A program made the translations under genes and the position numbers. Below are positions 47,645 through 61,870 of a DNA stretch of 64,000 nucleotides, one piece after another. The notes beneath the pieces are model-generated. The model did no database searches. It was not told the DNA's origin and worked only from the letters and a program-made list of their open reading frames with translations. Numbering within the stretch: the first letter of the stretch is position 1; every line of letters begins with the position of its first letter. The stretch spans positions 67,746,816-67,810,815 of the forward strand of contig NC_132919.1 of NCBI RefSeq assembly GCF_047675955.1. The letters are read 5' to 3'. Origin of the DNA: Chlorocebus sabaeus (Eukaryota > Chordata > Mammalia > Primates > Cercopithecidae).

Positions 47645-47949
47645 TGGCTGGGTGCAGTGGCTCACGCCTATAACCCCAGCACTTTGGGAGGATGAGGCGG
47701 ATGGATCGCTTGAGGTTAGGAGTTCGAGACCAGCCTGGTCAACATGGTGAAACCCTGTCTCCACTAAAAATAAAAATTAGCCAGGTGTGGTGGCGGGTGC
47801 CAGTAATCCCAGCTACTTGGGAGGCTGAGGCAGGAGAATCGCTTGAACCTGCCTACAGGGAGGTGTAGGCTGTAGTGAGCCAAGATCACACCACTGCACT
47901 CCAGCCTGGGTGACAGAGTGAGACCCTGTCTCAAAAATGGAAAAAAAGC
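47645..47949 (+). mobile_element. Alu
   Basis: 'ggctgggtgcagtggctc' to 'tctcaaaaatggaaaaaaa'. Confidence 0.9.
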
Positions 47950-48299
47950 ATATATATATGTATAATTGTCACCGTGCCAAGTGATTCAAAGGAAGGTAGC
48001 TGATGTTATGAGAACATATAAACGGTTCGGGGGTGGGAGAAGGGGCTGAGAACACACTGAAGGGGAATGCAGAGACCACCTGGATGTCCACTGCAATTAA
48101 ACTGACAAAATATGACAATTTGGGCTACAGTGGGAGCATGGCAGCTGGAGAAATGGACTGACTTGAGATGTCCCAGATGTTCAGATCTCCCTTTTCTCTC
48201 AGGCGACAGGCAAAAGGCAAAACCCAAAGAGGTGACTTTGAGCCAGGAGGACACCCTACTTTGCACTTAACAGAAACGGGGATTTCCTCTGGTGCGTTA

Positions 48300-48810
48300 T
48301 GTGTACCATTTATTGAACCGCTACCATGTACTAGGACCGACCTTGTCACATTTAAAGTTCACAACTCTGGGCCAGCGCACTGGCTCACGCCCGTAATCCC
48401 AGCACTTTGTAATCCCCGCCCCCGAGGGGGGCGGATCACGAGGTCAGGAAATTGAGACCATCCTGGCTAACACGGTGAAACTCCATCTCTACTAAAACTA
48501 CAAAAAATTAGCCGGGGCGTGGTGGCACGCGCCCAGTAGTCCCAGCTACTCGGGAGGCTGAGGCTGGAGAATCGCTTGAACCCGGGATGCGGAGATTACA
48601 GTGAGCCGGGATCGCACCATTGCACTCCAGCCTAGGCCACAGAGACTCCGTCTCAAAAACAAAACAAAACAAAGAAAGAAGTTCAACTCTGAGGTAGGTG
48701 TCATTATCCCCATTTCATGATGCGTCTCATAAAGTTTAGGTGATGTGCCCAAAATCACACCGGGTTGGAATTAGGGTTAGTGCCCTGATCGGGCTGCAGT
48801 CAAAGACCAG
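48300..48810 (-). mobile_element. MIR split by an Alu
   Basis: 'tattgaaccgctaccatg' before, and 'attatccccatttcatgatg' and 'gtgcccaaaatcacacc' after the Alu at 48369-48680, match the reverse MIR. Confidence 0.7.
48369..48680 (+). mobile_element. Alu with altered left arm and target-site duplication
   Basis: 'agttcacaactctg' before and 'agttcaactctga' after. 'ttgggaggc' is replaced by 'gtaatccccgcccccgag'. Confidence 0.9.
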
Positions 48811-48954
48811 TTTGCTTCAATACATCAAACTACGGTCCAAGACTTCTGCTTTCTTGAGCCCACTGTTCCTAGTTTTCAATTTTGCAGGGACAAAGATGGG
48901 TCCTGAAGGCTCCATGAGCAGACGAAAATGTTGGACTTCGCAACTAGATCACCT

Positions 48955-49095
48955 TAGGTCCGGAACTACAGAGCGAAATCGTTGTTTCCGGGAGGAAAAA
49001 AAAAGAAAAAGCGCTTAACCCGGAAGCTGCGTGTCCCATCCCCGCGCTGGCCTCTCTGACTGGGGTGAGGCCGCAGCTGACTGCCCTTTCCCAAG
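48955..49095 (+). promoter_or_regulatory. TMEM101: TMEM101 promoter / 5' UTR with ETS-type and YY1-type motifs
   Basis: TATA-less and fairly GC-rich. ETS-like cores are seen as CCGGAA at 48960-48965, TTTCCGGG at 48985-48992 and CCGGAAG at 49020-49026. A YY1-like AAGATGGCG at 49093-49101 overlaps the start codon. This combination is typical of housekeeping promoters. The transcription start is not defined here. Confidence 0.55.
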
Positions 49096-49232
49096 ATGGC
49101 GTCGAAGATAGGTTCGAGGCGGTGGATGTTGCAGCTGATCATGCAGTTGGGTTCGGTGCTGCTCACACGCTGCCCCTTTTGGGGCTGCTTCAGCCAGCTC
49201 ATGCTCTACGCTGAGAGGGCTGAGGCACGCCG
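49096..49232 (+). CDS. TMEM101: TMEM101 exon 1
   Basis: ATG at 49096-49098; donor CG|gtgagc at 49233 splits an Arg codon. Encodes the N-terminal membrane segment (WMLQLIMQLGSVLLTRCPFW). Confidence 0.96.
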
Positions 49233-52200
49233 GTGAGCAGGCCTACGCAGCCGCTAAACGCGGCAGGGGGCAGTGATGTGGTAAAGAAATTGGGGGCTAG
49301 AAGTCCGGACCCTTGGATTGGGAGGAACTGGGACGAACTGGGACCTCCCTGGGAGGGGTTCTGGTCTGCGTGTCGGGCCAAATCTGGTAGGGCAGTCCTG
49401 TCCATGGGAGGGGAGTCTGGTTTGGGGGAGCAGTGGAGCCTGTGGGAACTCAAGGGGTCTCAAATTTCTTCCCCCACCCCTTCATTCTGTCCTCGTTGCT
49501 TCCCCACTCCCGGTCGCAGGAAGCCCGACATCCCAGTGCCTTACCTGTATTTCGACATGGGGGCGGCCGTGCTGTGCGCTAGTTTCATGTCTTTTGGCGT
49601 GAAGCGGCGCTGGTTCGCGCTGGGGGCCGCACTCCAATTGGCCATTAGCACCTACGCCGCCTACATCGGGGGCTACGTCCACTACGGGGAATGGCTGAAG
49701 GTGAGCGCCTCGACCCCAAAAGGGGCGTCCCTCTGGGTGAGGGGGAATCAGAGGCCAATGCCCAGGGCTGTTGGTGGGAGATGAATGGTGCTGGCCAGGT
49801 GCACAGTGTGAAGCCTGGGAGGTTCGAACCCCTAGGCTTATGGAGATTACAGAGCGCAGAAATGGATCTTAGAGACCACACAAACTTCCTCTTCAAAGTG
49901 TGGAAACTGAGGTCCAGAGATGGGAACCAGACTTTCCCAAAGCCACACCACAGTTAGGATACCGTTGGGACCAGAACCCCAGTCACCTGGTTCCCAGAAT
50001 CTTTTAAACTGTTAGTTTAGTAATTTCAGACTCATGGGGTACAAAGGACCTTGGAGAGTACCTAGTTTTCATAAAATAATTTTATGAAAATGTAATTACT
50101 CTTAGTATAGCATTTAAGCCAGAACCTGTCCCAGGCCCTGCAGGCTTGGAGATAAGGTTGGACAAAGGCACTGTCCTTGAGGAAGAGACTGTCAGACCCT
50201 TAGGGAAGGCAGATGTGTGAACAGCTACAGGGCAGCAAGATCAATGTTTTTGTGGGATAGATCCCATGCCACTAGAATAAAGAACACCAAGATTAGAGTC
50301 TACAGATCTGAGACTGAGGAAGGGAGAAGCACATTGTGTTTGGGTTCTGCCACTTACTGGCAGGTAGGACCTGCCAGTTTTCTTTTTTGTTGTTTTCTTG
50401 AGACGGAGTCTCGCTCCGTAGCCCAGGCTGGAGTGCAGTGGCGCGATTTTGGCTCACTGCAACCTCTGCCTCGCAGGTTCAAGCGATTCTCCTGCCTCAG
50501 TCTTCCAAGTAGCTGGGACTACAGGTGCCCTTCACCACACCCAACTAATTTTTGTATTTTTATTTTTATTTTATTTTATTTTATTTTATTTTTTTTTGAG
50601 GCGGAGTCTTGCTCTGTCGCCCAGGCTGGAGTGCAGTGGCACTATCTCGGCTCACTGCAAGCTCCGCCTCCTGGGTTCACGCCATTCTCCTGCCTCAGCC
50701 TCCCAAGTAGCTGGGACTACAGGCGCCTGCCACCACGCCTGGCTAATTTTTTTGTATTTTTAGTAGAGATGGGGTTTCACCGTGTTAGCCAGGATGGTCT
50801 CGATCTCCTGACCTCGTGATCCACCCACCTCGGCCTCCCAAAGTGCTGGGATTACAGGCTTGAGCCACCGCGCCCGGCCAATTTTTGTATTTTTAGTAGA
50901 GACAGGGTTTCCTCATGTTGGCCAGGCTGGTCTCAAACTCCTGACCTTAGGGTGATCCACCTGCCTCGGCCTCCCAAAGTGCTGGGATTACAGGCGGGAG
51001 CCACCACGCCCGGCCAGACCTGACAGTTTTCTTGACCCTCTGGGCCTCAGTTTCTACTTCTATATATATATAAAAAGAATGATCTGTCTGTTGCATCTGC
51101 CCACCAAGCTTGGAAGTGTAAGAGGGTTCATCAGATGGAATGGGATGTGTAGAGATGGGTGGTTCTACACTCTGGGAAGCCAGGAGAGATGTGGCCGCTG
51201 CAGTTCTTGACTGGAGTCCCCTTGCCCTGGCCTAGGTCCGTATGTACTCGCGCACAGTTGCCATCATCGGCGGCTTTCTTGTGTTGGCCAGCGGTGCTGG
51301 GGAGCTGTACCGTCGGAAACCTCGCAGCCGCTCCCTGCAGTCCACCGGCCAGGTGTTCCTGGGTATCTACCTCATCTGTGTGGTATGTTGGGGGACTGTT
51401 GGTTGGAGGTGCCTGCTAGGAGTGAACTGTGAGTCCAGGCACGGCAGAACCCCAGGAAGGTAGACACAGAACGAGGCCTTGTATGCAGTTCCTGACGGCC
51501 TGGCTCCCTGAGAATTGTCCCGGCCAGCTTCTAGGCCTCAGGGCCCTCCAAATGCCTGTTGAGAAGCCCTTCCTCCAACAGTGTTGCCATGAGGTAGACT
51601 GGCCATTAAATTCCAACCCTGAGAGCCAGGAGAACAAGATGGGGTGATTCTCTCATGGCTCCAGCCCCCAAAGGACTAGAAGGGGATAAAGGAGAGGTTT
51701 GGTGGGAGTCAGGCCCCAGCTGGGACTCTGCCTCCTAGAGCTGATGAGAGCTCCAGGGTAGCCACTTAGGTTCTCCCTGGTGCTAGAGGAGGCCAGGATG
51801 GATGGGGACATGGACAGGCCCCAAGCTACTTGGTCTCATCTTAATTACTGAGTATATCTCATGTACAGCTCTCTGTGTAAACTCCCATATTCAGAGGTGG
51901 GAGCTCCGGTCTGACTGTGGAAATACACTTCCTTCATAGCCCCTAGGGTGAGGGGAGACATAGACCCTAACCTCCTTGGGCTCCATAGTCTGAGGGGGAG
52001 ACAAAGGCCCTACTTTCAGAGGTTCCCCAGTCCAAGAGGGGAGTCAGAAGCCCATTTGCAGGTGCCATCTCAGGGGTGGTTTTCCCCAGACAGGCTTCTG
52101 AGCCTGTTGGAGAGTCTTAGAGGATGGTATGTCTCCAGGCCTACTCACTGCAGCACAGCAAGGAGGACCGGCTGGCGTATCTGAACCATCTCCCAGGAGG

Positions 52201-52447
52201 GGAGCTGATGATCCAGCTGTTCTTCGTGCTGTATGGCGTCCTGGCCCTGGCCTTTCTGTCAGGCTACTACGTGACCCTCGCTGCCCAGATCCTGGCTGTA
52301 CTGCTGCCGCCTGTCATGCTGCTCATTGATGGCAATGTTGCTTACTGGCACAACACACGGCGTGTTGAGTTCTGGAACCAGATGAAGCTCCTTGGAGAGA
52401 GTGTGGGCATCTTCGGAACTGCTGTCATCCTGGCCACTGATGGCTGA
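49096..52447 (+). CDS. TMEM101: TMEM101, complete (four coding exons, 257 aa)
   Basis: Coding exons are 49096-49232, 49520-49700, 51236-51382 and 52139-52447. All have GT/AG borders and phases that join to 257 codons, the usual family length. The protein starts MASKIGSRRWMLQLIMQLGS and ends GTAVILATDG. It is a multipass membrane protein with about eight hydrophobic stretches and no catalytic motif visible. The human protein came up in overexpression screens for NF-kB activators; its real role is unclear. The ATG sits in CCAAGATGGCG, which is both a good start context and a YY1-type element. Introns 2 and 3 are 1.5 and 0.76 kb; intron 2 carries a nested Alu pair. NAGS lies downstream in convergent orientation. 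Confidence 0.97.
49520..49700 (+). CDS. TMEM101: TMEM101 exon 2
   Basis: Acceptor 'cggtcgcag' ends at 49519; the donor gtgagc is at 49701 in phase 0. Encodes two membrane stretches: the DMGAAVLCASFMSFGV region and the AALQLAISTYAAYIGGYV region. Confidence 0.96.
49870..50010 (-). mobile_element. MIR in TMEM101 intron 2
   Basis: 'ggaaactgaggtccagagat' and 'ttcccaaagccacacca', reverse MIR core. Confidence 0.65.
50556..50597 (+). repeat. (TTTTA)n microsatellite
   Basis: About eight units at the tail of the inner Alu. Confidence 0.92.
50598..50879 (-). mobile_element. Inner full-length AluY
   Basis: 'gaggcggagtcttgctctg' to 'gagccaccgcgcccggcc'. Confidence 0.92.
51236..51382 (+). CDS. TMEM101: TMEM101 exon 3
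   Basis: Acceptor 'gccctggcctag', donor 'gtatgt' at 51383, both phase 0. Encodes VRMYSRTVAIIGGFLVLASG, a basic loop (YRRKPRSRS) and the start of the next membrane helix (VFLGIYLICV). Confidence 0.96.
51383..52138 (+). other. TMEM101: TMEM101 intron 3, no repeats
   Basis: Unique sequence without Alu; nothing else recognised. Confidence 0.6.
52139..52447 (+). CDS. TMEM101: TMEM101 exon 4 (last coding exon)
   Basis: Acceptor 'tatgtctccag' ends at 52138. Encodes 102 residues with several hydrophobic helices (LMIQLFFVLYGVLALAFLSG and on) and ends ATDG before TGA at 52445-52447. Confidence 0.96.
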   Translation, partial: AYSLQHSKEDRLAYLNHLPGGELMIQLFFVLYGVLALAFLSGYYVTLAAQILAVLLPPVMLLIDGNVAYWHNTRRVEFWNQMKLLGESVGIFGTAVILATDG

Positions 52448-53175
52448 GTTTTATGGCAAGAGGCTGAGATGGGCACAGGGAGCCACTGAGGGTCACCCTG
52501 CCTTCCTCCTCGCTGGCCCAGTTGCTGTTTATTTATGCTTTTTGGCCCGTTTGATCTTTTGCTTTTTTAAAATTTTTTTTTGCAGTTAAGAGGCAGCTCA
52601 TTTGTCCAAATTTTTGGGCTTAGCGCTTGGGAGGGCAGGAGCCCTGGCACTGATGCCGTACAGGTTTTTTTCCTGTTAGGAGAGCTGAGGCCAGCTGCCC
52701 CCTGGATCTCCTGTCCCTGAGAAGGGAGTATGGCAGGACTGGGATGCGGCTACTGAGAGTGGGAGATAGGGGAAGGAAGATGGAAATTGGAAGTGAGCAA
52801 ATGTGAAAAATTCCTGTTTGAAACTGGCAGATGCAGTTAGGCTCTGCAGTGCTGTTCAGAGACTGAGAGTGAGTGTGTGTTGACACATGTGGATCAGGCC
52901 CAGGAGGGGCACAGGAGCTGAGCACTACAGAAGTCACATGGGTCCTCAGGGCATGTTAGGGGCAGAAACAGTACCAGCTCTCTGTCACTCACCTTGCGAG
53001 CGGAGCAGGCCCTGGTCTGCTCTGGGCTGTGCAGGGGTGGAACAGGCAGTGACCAGCTTTGCCCTTCCTGCTGTCTCTGTTTCTAGCTCCATGGTTGGCC
53101 TGGTGAGGGTGGAGTTCCCTCCCAAACACCAGACCACAGAGTCCTCCAAAAATAAACATTTTATATAGACATTTG
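52448..53175 (+). other. TMEM101: TMEM101 3' UTR
   Basis: Unique sequence runs from the stop to an AATAAA at 53151-53156, free of Alus. Borders are inferred from the hexamer. Confidence 0.7.
53151..53156 (+). terminator. TMEM101: TMEM101 poly(A) signal
   Basis: Canonical AATAAA about 700 bp past the stop, followed by a T/TG-rich stretch. Confidence 0.7.
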
Positions 53176-53369
53176 GTTTTGCTTTTCTGTTCTCCCCAAC
53201 AGGGCACTTTGCCATTGGCTAGGATTGATCTTGGGTTTCTTGAAACACCAGATCTCTGGTTAAGCCCCACCTTGGGCCTCCTGTGATCTTTCCCCTGTTC
53301 CAAGATTTCCCACAGTTCTTTGGCTCTCTCTCTTTTTTTTTTTTTTTTTTAATTTTTCACTTCTTTGTT

Positions 53370-53540
53370 TTTTAGAGACGAAGTCTCACTTTGGTGTCCA
53401 GGCTGGTTTCAGACTCCTTGGCTCAATCAATTTTTGTTGTCCAGGCTGGTTTCAAACTCCTTGGCTCAATCGATTCTTCAGCCTCAGCTGCAGCCTCCCA
53501 AAGTGCTGGGACTACAGGCGGGAGCCACTGTGCCCAATGG
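53370..53540 (-). mobile_element. Alu monomer with a 44-bp duplication
   Basis: 'agagacgaagtctcac' to 'gagccactgtgccca'. 'tccaggctggtttcagac' at about 53397 recurs at about 53440 with two changes. Confidence 0.78.
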
Positions 53541-53704
53541 CTCTCTTTTTCAAGAATCTCAAAATCTTCACTGTACTATATGCTTTCGATCCCTCACCTC
53601 AATCCCTCTTGTTGTAGGTTGTCTTTTTCTCCCCATTTGGAGCTGATTCTTATGAAGACATCTTTGGTGAGAGCTGCTAGAGGGAGAGAACTGTGAAGTG
53701 TCCA

Positions 53705-53830
53705 CTGTGAAGTAGAATATTTTACATTTTACACATGAAGGAAATGGAGGCTCAGAGAGGGTAAGCAGTTTTGGTCAAGCCACAGAGCAAATCCAGCCCA
53801 CAGAGCTGGATTCCAGGTCAGGTCTATGTA
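53705..53830 (-). mobile_element. MIR
   Basis: 'aaatggaggctcagagaggg' and 'agagctggattccaggtcag', reverse MIR core. Confidence 0.75.
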
Positions 53831-53959
53831 ATGGCCAGGTCCAGATATGTACTCAGTGTGACCCATCTCCTGAGGGGAGACAGAGTCCACCCTATTCCAG
53901 TCCCTACTGTGCCATGATGGTCTCTCTGTTGACCTTCTCCCTTTGTTTTTTTGTTGTTG

Positions 53960-54096
53960 TTGTTTGTTTTTGAGATGGAGTCTTGCTCTGTCGCCCAGAC
54001 TGGAGTGCAGTGGTGCGATCTCTGCTCGCTGCGAGCTCCACCTCCCAGGTTCATGCCATCCTCCTGCCTCAGCCTCCCGAGTAGCTTGGACTACAG
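53960..54096 (-). mobile_element. Alu left arm
   Basis: 'gagatggagtcttgctctg' to 'gtagcttggactacag', cut by the next Alu. Confidence 0.87.
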
Positions 54097-54097
54097 T

Positions 54098-54401
54098 TTT
54101 TGTTTTTGTTTTTTTTTTGAGACAGAGTCTCGCTCTGTCACCCAAGCTGGAGTGCAGTGGTGGCATGATCTCAGCTTACTGCAACCTCCGCCTCTCGGGT
54201 TCAAGTGATTCTCCTGCCTCAGTCTCCCAAGTAGCTGGGATTATAGGTGCCTGCCACCATGCCTGGTGAATTTTTGTATTTTTTAGTAGAGACAGGGTTT
54301 CACCACATTGACCAGGCTGGTTTCAAACTCCTGACCTCGTTATCCTCCCGCCTTGGCCTCCCAAAGTGCTGGGATTACAGGGGCGAGCCACTGCACCTGG
54401 C
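54098..54401 (-). mobile_element. Alu
   Basis: 'gagacagagtctcgctctg' to 'gagccactgcacctggc'. Confidence 0.9.
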
Positions 54402-54610
54402 GACCTTCTCCCTTCTGGCCTATGTGCGTCTGCCAGAAAGTCACCCCAGCAGTAGCTGGTATGGTGCCTGGTACATCATGGAGCTTCAAAAAATGTCCAG
54501 TGAAACCCCTGGGCTTTGGATTTCTGCCCATGTAGTCCTGTAGAGACTGGACACAACTGCTAGTAGGGCCTAGGGGAAAAGGTCCAAGTTTGAGCTTTTA
54601 AGCCAAAGTC

Positions 54611-54917
54611 TTTTTTTTTTTTTTTTTTTTTTTTTGAGGATGCAGTCTTTCTCTGTCACCAGGCTGGAGTGCAGTGGCACGATCTCAGCTCACTGCAACG
54701 TCTGCCTCCTGGGTTCAAGCAATTCCTCTGCCTCAGCCTCCGGAGTAGCTGGGACTACAGGTGCATGCCTCCATGCCCGGGTAATTTTTTGTATTTTCAG
54801 TAGAGACAGGGGTTCACCATATTAGCCAGGATGGTCTTGATCTCCTGACCTCGTGATCCGCCTGCCTCAGCCTCCCAAAGTGCTGGGATTACAGGCATGA
54901 GCCACCACGCCCGGCCC
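54611..54917 (-). mobile_element. Alu with target-site trace
   Basis: A poly(T) of about 25, 'gaggatgcagtctttctctg' to 'gagccaccacgcccggcc'. Confidence 0.9.
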
Positions 54918-55182
54918 ACCAAAGCCATCTTTTAACTTCTCTGGGCTCTTGCAGGTAAACGGTCTGCCACGGATGTCTGGTTCTGGCTGTGAGCCCAGCC
55001 TAGAAAGGGAGTTATGGGTGGAGGTACCCACAGGGAAGGGGAGCTGGTGCTGCTGTGGCCTGGTCTGTGGAAGGGAAGATGCTTCCTAACCTCTGGGAGG
55101 GAGACGGTGGCAGCATTCATCATAGAAGTCGTCTACTCCCTCCAAGAGTCCTCTGATTCCCCAGCCCTCAAGATCTTACTCC

Positions 55183-55455
55183 CAGCCTGTAATCCTAGCA
55201 CTTTGCGAGACCAAGGAGGGAGGATTGCTTGAGCCCAGGAGTTTGAGACCAGCCTTGGCAACATAGTGAGACCTCATCTCCAACAACAACAAAAAAGCCA
55301 GGTGTGGCAGTGCGTGCCTGTGGTACCAGCCTACTTAGGAGGCTGACGTGGGAGGACTGCTTGAGCCTGGGAGGTCGAGGCTGCAGTGAGCTGTGATTGC
55401 ACCACTGTACTCCAGCCTTAGTAAAAGAGCAAGACCCTGTCTTAAAAAAAAAATC
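55183..55455 (+). mobile_element. 5'-truncated Alu with target-site duplication
   Basis: Starts at 'cagcctgtaatcctagcac'. 'atcttactccca' before and 'atcttgctccca' after. Confidence 0.9.
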
Positions 55456-55504
55456 TTGCTCCCACGGGGTCACTTCTAATTTTCTTTCAAGTGTGAGCTG
55501 ACTC

Positions 55505-55969
55505 TCAGACAAGTATTTGCATTTTAATCAAGGCCTCCTGAAAAACTGCAAAACCCAAAAGAATTAAAATGAATGGTACAATATCACGCAGGCAGGGGTG
55601 TTATTTTGGGTAAGGGAGCCTCAAAACATAGCACAGAGGCACAGAAACTGGCCCACCCTTAGGGTTAGTCCTGAGTAGAGCCCTGGAAGGCATCTTCCCC
55701 TCCCCTAATCCCCAGGTTGAAAATTGAAGGCCATTTGCTTGTGGCTTTGGAGCGAGTCGAGTTGGGGTCCTAGACTGGCCCCCCTCTTTCCTGTGCTTGT
55801 CCCACTTCAGCGCCTCCTCTGGGCAGAGCTGGGGCAGCTTTCTCCTTTGCAGATCACTCAGCCAACAAGCCCCATCCAGCCTGTGGCTGGCTGCCTGGGG
55901 TCATCCCCAGCTGGCATGGCTTTTGGTCCACCCTGGCCATTCCAGGGCCTGTAGGGTCCATGGTGAAGG
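55505..55969 (-). other. NAGS: NAGS 3' UTR
   Basis: Unique sequence from the stop to an ATTAAA on the - strand at 55528-55523, free of Alus. No AATAAA is seen closer. Extent is inferred. Confidence 0.5.
55523..55528 (-). terminator. NAGS: Candidate ATTAAA poly(A) signal of NAGS
   Basis: Variant hexamer ATTAAA on the - strand about 440 nt after the stop, which agrees with a short 3' UTR. Confidence 0.45.
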
Positions 55970-59903
<3,934 letters not shown>

Positions 59904-60100
59904 GACGACAACCAACTCTTGCCCGCCCAAGAGTGGCAGTCTGTCTGGAGCGTCTGGCACTGAGGGGCTCTTAACTTGCCATTGGGCGGGGCTGGACCTG
60001 GTAGGGCGGGGTCCGGACAGGGGACTAGGAGTCTCCTCTGGTTGCGTTTGAGGAGGGTCAGGCCATGGGTCAGGGGGCGGGGCCACTAGGCTCCCCCGCC
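59904..60100 (-). promoter_or_regulatory. NAGS: NAGS promoter region: GC boxes and CCAAT
   Basis: Directly upstream of the ATG on the - strand are a CCAAT (59985-59981) next to a GC box (59985-59992) and two more GC boxes at 60004-60011 and 60074-60083. There is no TATA box. Such Sp1-type elements fit the known GC-rich NAGS promoter; the assignment here is by motif and position only. Confidence 0.6.
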
Positions 60101-60599
60101 CCTGGAGGAACTGAACCCACTATCGGTCATGGGGCCGAGACTAAATGTGGCAGGTTGTCTTTAATCTGCTGCCAAGGTAGGTTCCAGGGGCGGCTTTGGG
60201 AGTCTGCAGGGCCTTGGATGATTGGCATTCTGACCCGAGAATAAAGGACTGCAGGTGGCTTTGAGCACAGGGCTCGGCAGGGGTCTGGAAGGAGGGAGCT
60301 GGAAAGAGTAGAAGGGGGACAGTGGGACGGCGGGGGGCGGGTGGTGCTGGCCTTGTCTGTCCTGTTTGCTGAGCTCAAAGAAGATCCTTGTGAATGACCA
60401 CGAGGTTACCAGGGTTTGGCAAACTCCAGTCACTGGGTACCAGCTTGAGGAATTCTGTTATATCCTCAAAACACCCCTCCAAACTTATGATACTTTAGTG
60501 TTAAAGTATTTTAATAGTGTTAAATTTTTTTTAGTGTTAAAGTTATTCTATATCAAATATCATCTCTGGTAAAAATAAAATAAAATGGAATTTTTCATT

Positions 60600-60896
60600 T
60601 TGTTTTTTGAGATAGGGTCTCACTCTGTTGCCCAGGCTGGAGTACAGTGGCACAATCATAGCTTACTGCAGCCTCCACCTCCCAGGTTCAAATGATCCTC
60701 CTGCCTCAGCCTCCCGAGTAGCTGGGACCACAAATGCACACCACCATGCCCAGCTAATTAAAAAAATACTTTTTTTTTAAGAGATGGGTTTTCACCACGT
60801 TGCCCAGGCTGTTCTCGAACTCCTGAGCTCAAGCGGTCCTCCCACTTCTGCCTCCCAAGGTGCTGGGATTACAGGTGTGAGCCACCTCACTCAACC
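60600..60896 (-). mobile_element. Alu (old)
   Basis: 'gagatagggtctcactctg' to 'gagccacctcactcaacc'; has 'cacaatcatagcttactgc' of older subfamilies. Confidence 0.88.
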
Positions 60897-60989
60897 TCTT
60901 TAACCTTTTTAAACTTAAAATTTATCCATATTAGGTCTGTAACTAGGCCAGTATCACTTGCCATAAGCAGAATGCCTTAAGAATCAAGT

Positions 60990-61256
60990 GAGGAGGTGGG
61001 TGGGTCATTTGAGGTCAGAAGTTCAAGACCATCCTGGCCAACATGGTGAAACCCCATCTCTACTAAAAATACAAAAATTAGCCGGGCAGTAGTGACATGT
61101 GCCTGTAATCCCAGCTACTCAGGAGGCTGAGGCCAGAGAATCATTTGACCCTGGGAGGCGGAGATTGCGGTGAACTGAGATTGTGCCACTGTACTCCAGT
61201 CTGGGTGACAGAGTGAGACCCTGTCTCAAAAAAAAAAAAAAAAAGAAAGAAAGAAA
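60990..61256 (+). mobile_element. 5'-truncated Alu with target-site duplication
   Basis: 'aagaatcaagtgag' at 60979-60992 and 61257-61270. Starts inside the left arm at 'aggtgggtgggtcatttgag'. Confidence 0.92.
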
Positions 61257-61409
61257 AAGAATCAAGTGAGAGGAAAACAATGTTATTACATTCCATTACA
61301 TTGCAGCTGCATAGCTTGCCTGCTTTCTTGGTAACATGGAAGGTTAGCAGGTGCCATGTGTTAAAGATACCCTAGCACCAAGCAGAGCCTTCTTTGTGGT
61401 AGAGGAATA

Positions 61410-61640
61410 GCTAACATATGTCAAACGCCACGCACTATGCAAAGCACTTCACAAATAGTCATTCATTTAATCCTCTCAGTGACTCCAGGATAGCTATTAT
61501 CATTATTCCCATTTTACAGATGAGACAATAGAGGTACAGAAATACGTGAGGGTTAGGGTCACTCAGCTCACAAGCTGTGGAGCTGGTCTAGGAAGCAGTT
61601 CTGCTCCAGATCCATGCTCTTAAGCAAATTTTGGAAAGGA
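61410..61640 (-). mobile_element. MIR
   Basis: 'cattattcccattttacaga', 'gaggtacagaaatacgtgag' and 'cagctcacaagctgtggagc', reverse MIR core. Confidence 0.8.
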
Positions 61641-61689
61641 CTTGAAAGGCTTGAAAACATTCACAGGATATGATTCAATGTTACTTCAT

Positions 61690-61870
61690 ACTGTGTCTGT
61701 GTGCTGGGCACCGTCAGCTGCGCACATCCTGCCCTTGGGTACACTCTGATCCAGTTGAACCCTCTGTTGTTATAGAGGGCGAAAGAGGACCCTCTGTTGT
61801 TGTAGAGGGGAGGTGACCTGGCCAAGGTCACACAGCTTGTCAGTGGCATGGCCAGACCCTAAGCACCCTC
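61690..61870 (-). mobile_element. MIR with an internal duplication
   Basis: 'ggccaaggtcacacagcttg' and 'gtgtgctgggcaccgtcagc' are MIR. 'accctctgttgtt' plus 'tagaggg' occurs twice, from 61759 and 61789 (30-bp period). Confidence 0.65.

Larger units (their letters stand above)
50394..51015 (-). mobile_element. Alu split by another Alu
   Basis: Left arm 50394-50555, right arm 50880-51015; the inner Alu is 50598-50879, with a (TTTTA)n tail at 50556-50597. Confidence 0.88.
50290..51090 (+). mobile_element. MIR split by the Alu pair in TMEM101 intron 2
   Basis: 'tctgccacttactggcag' before and 'cctctgggcctcagtttc' after the Alus. 'gacctgccagttttctt' and 'gacctgacagttttctt' are the Alu target-site copies. 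Confidence 0.7.

Noticed and set aside
49233..49784. 183-codon frame starting in TMEM101 intron 1
   Set aside because: Reads through the intron and into exon 2; the spliced form gives the conserved 257-aa protein.
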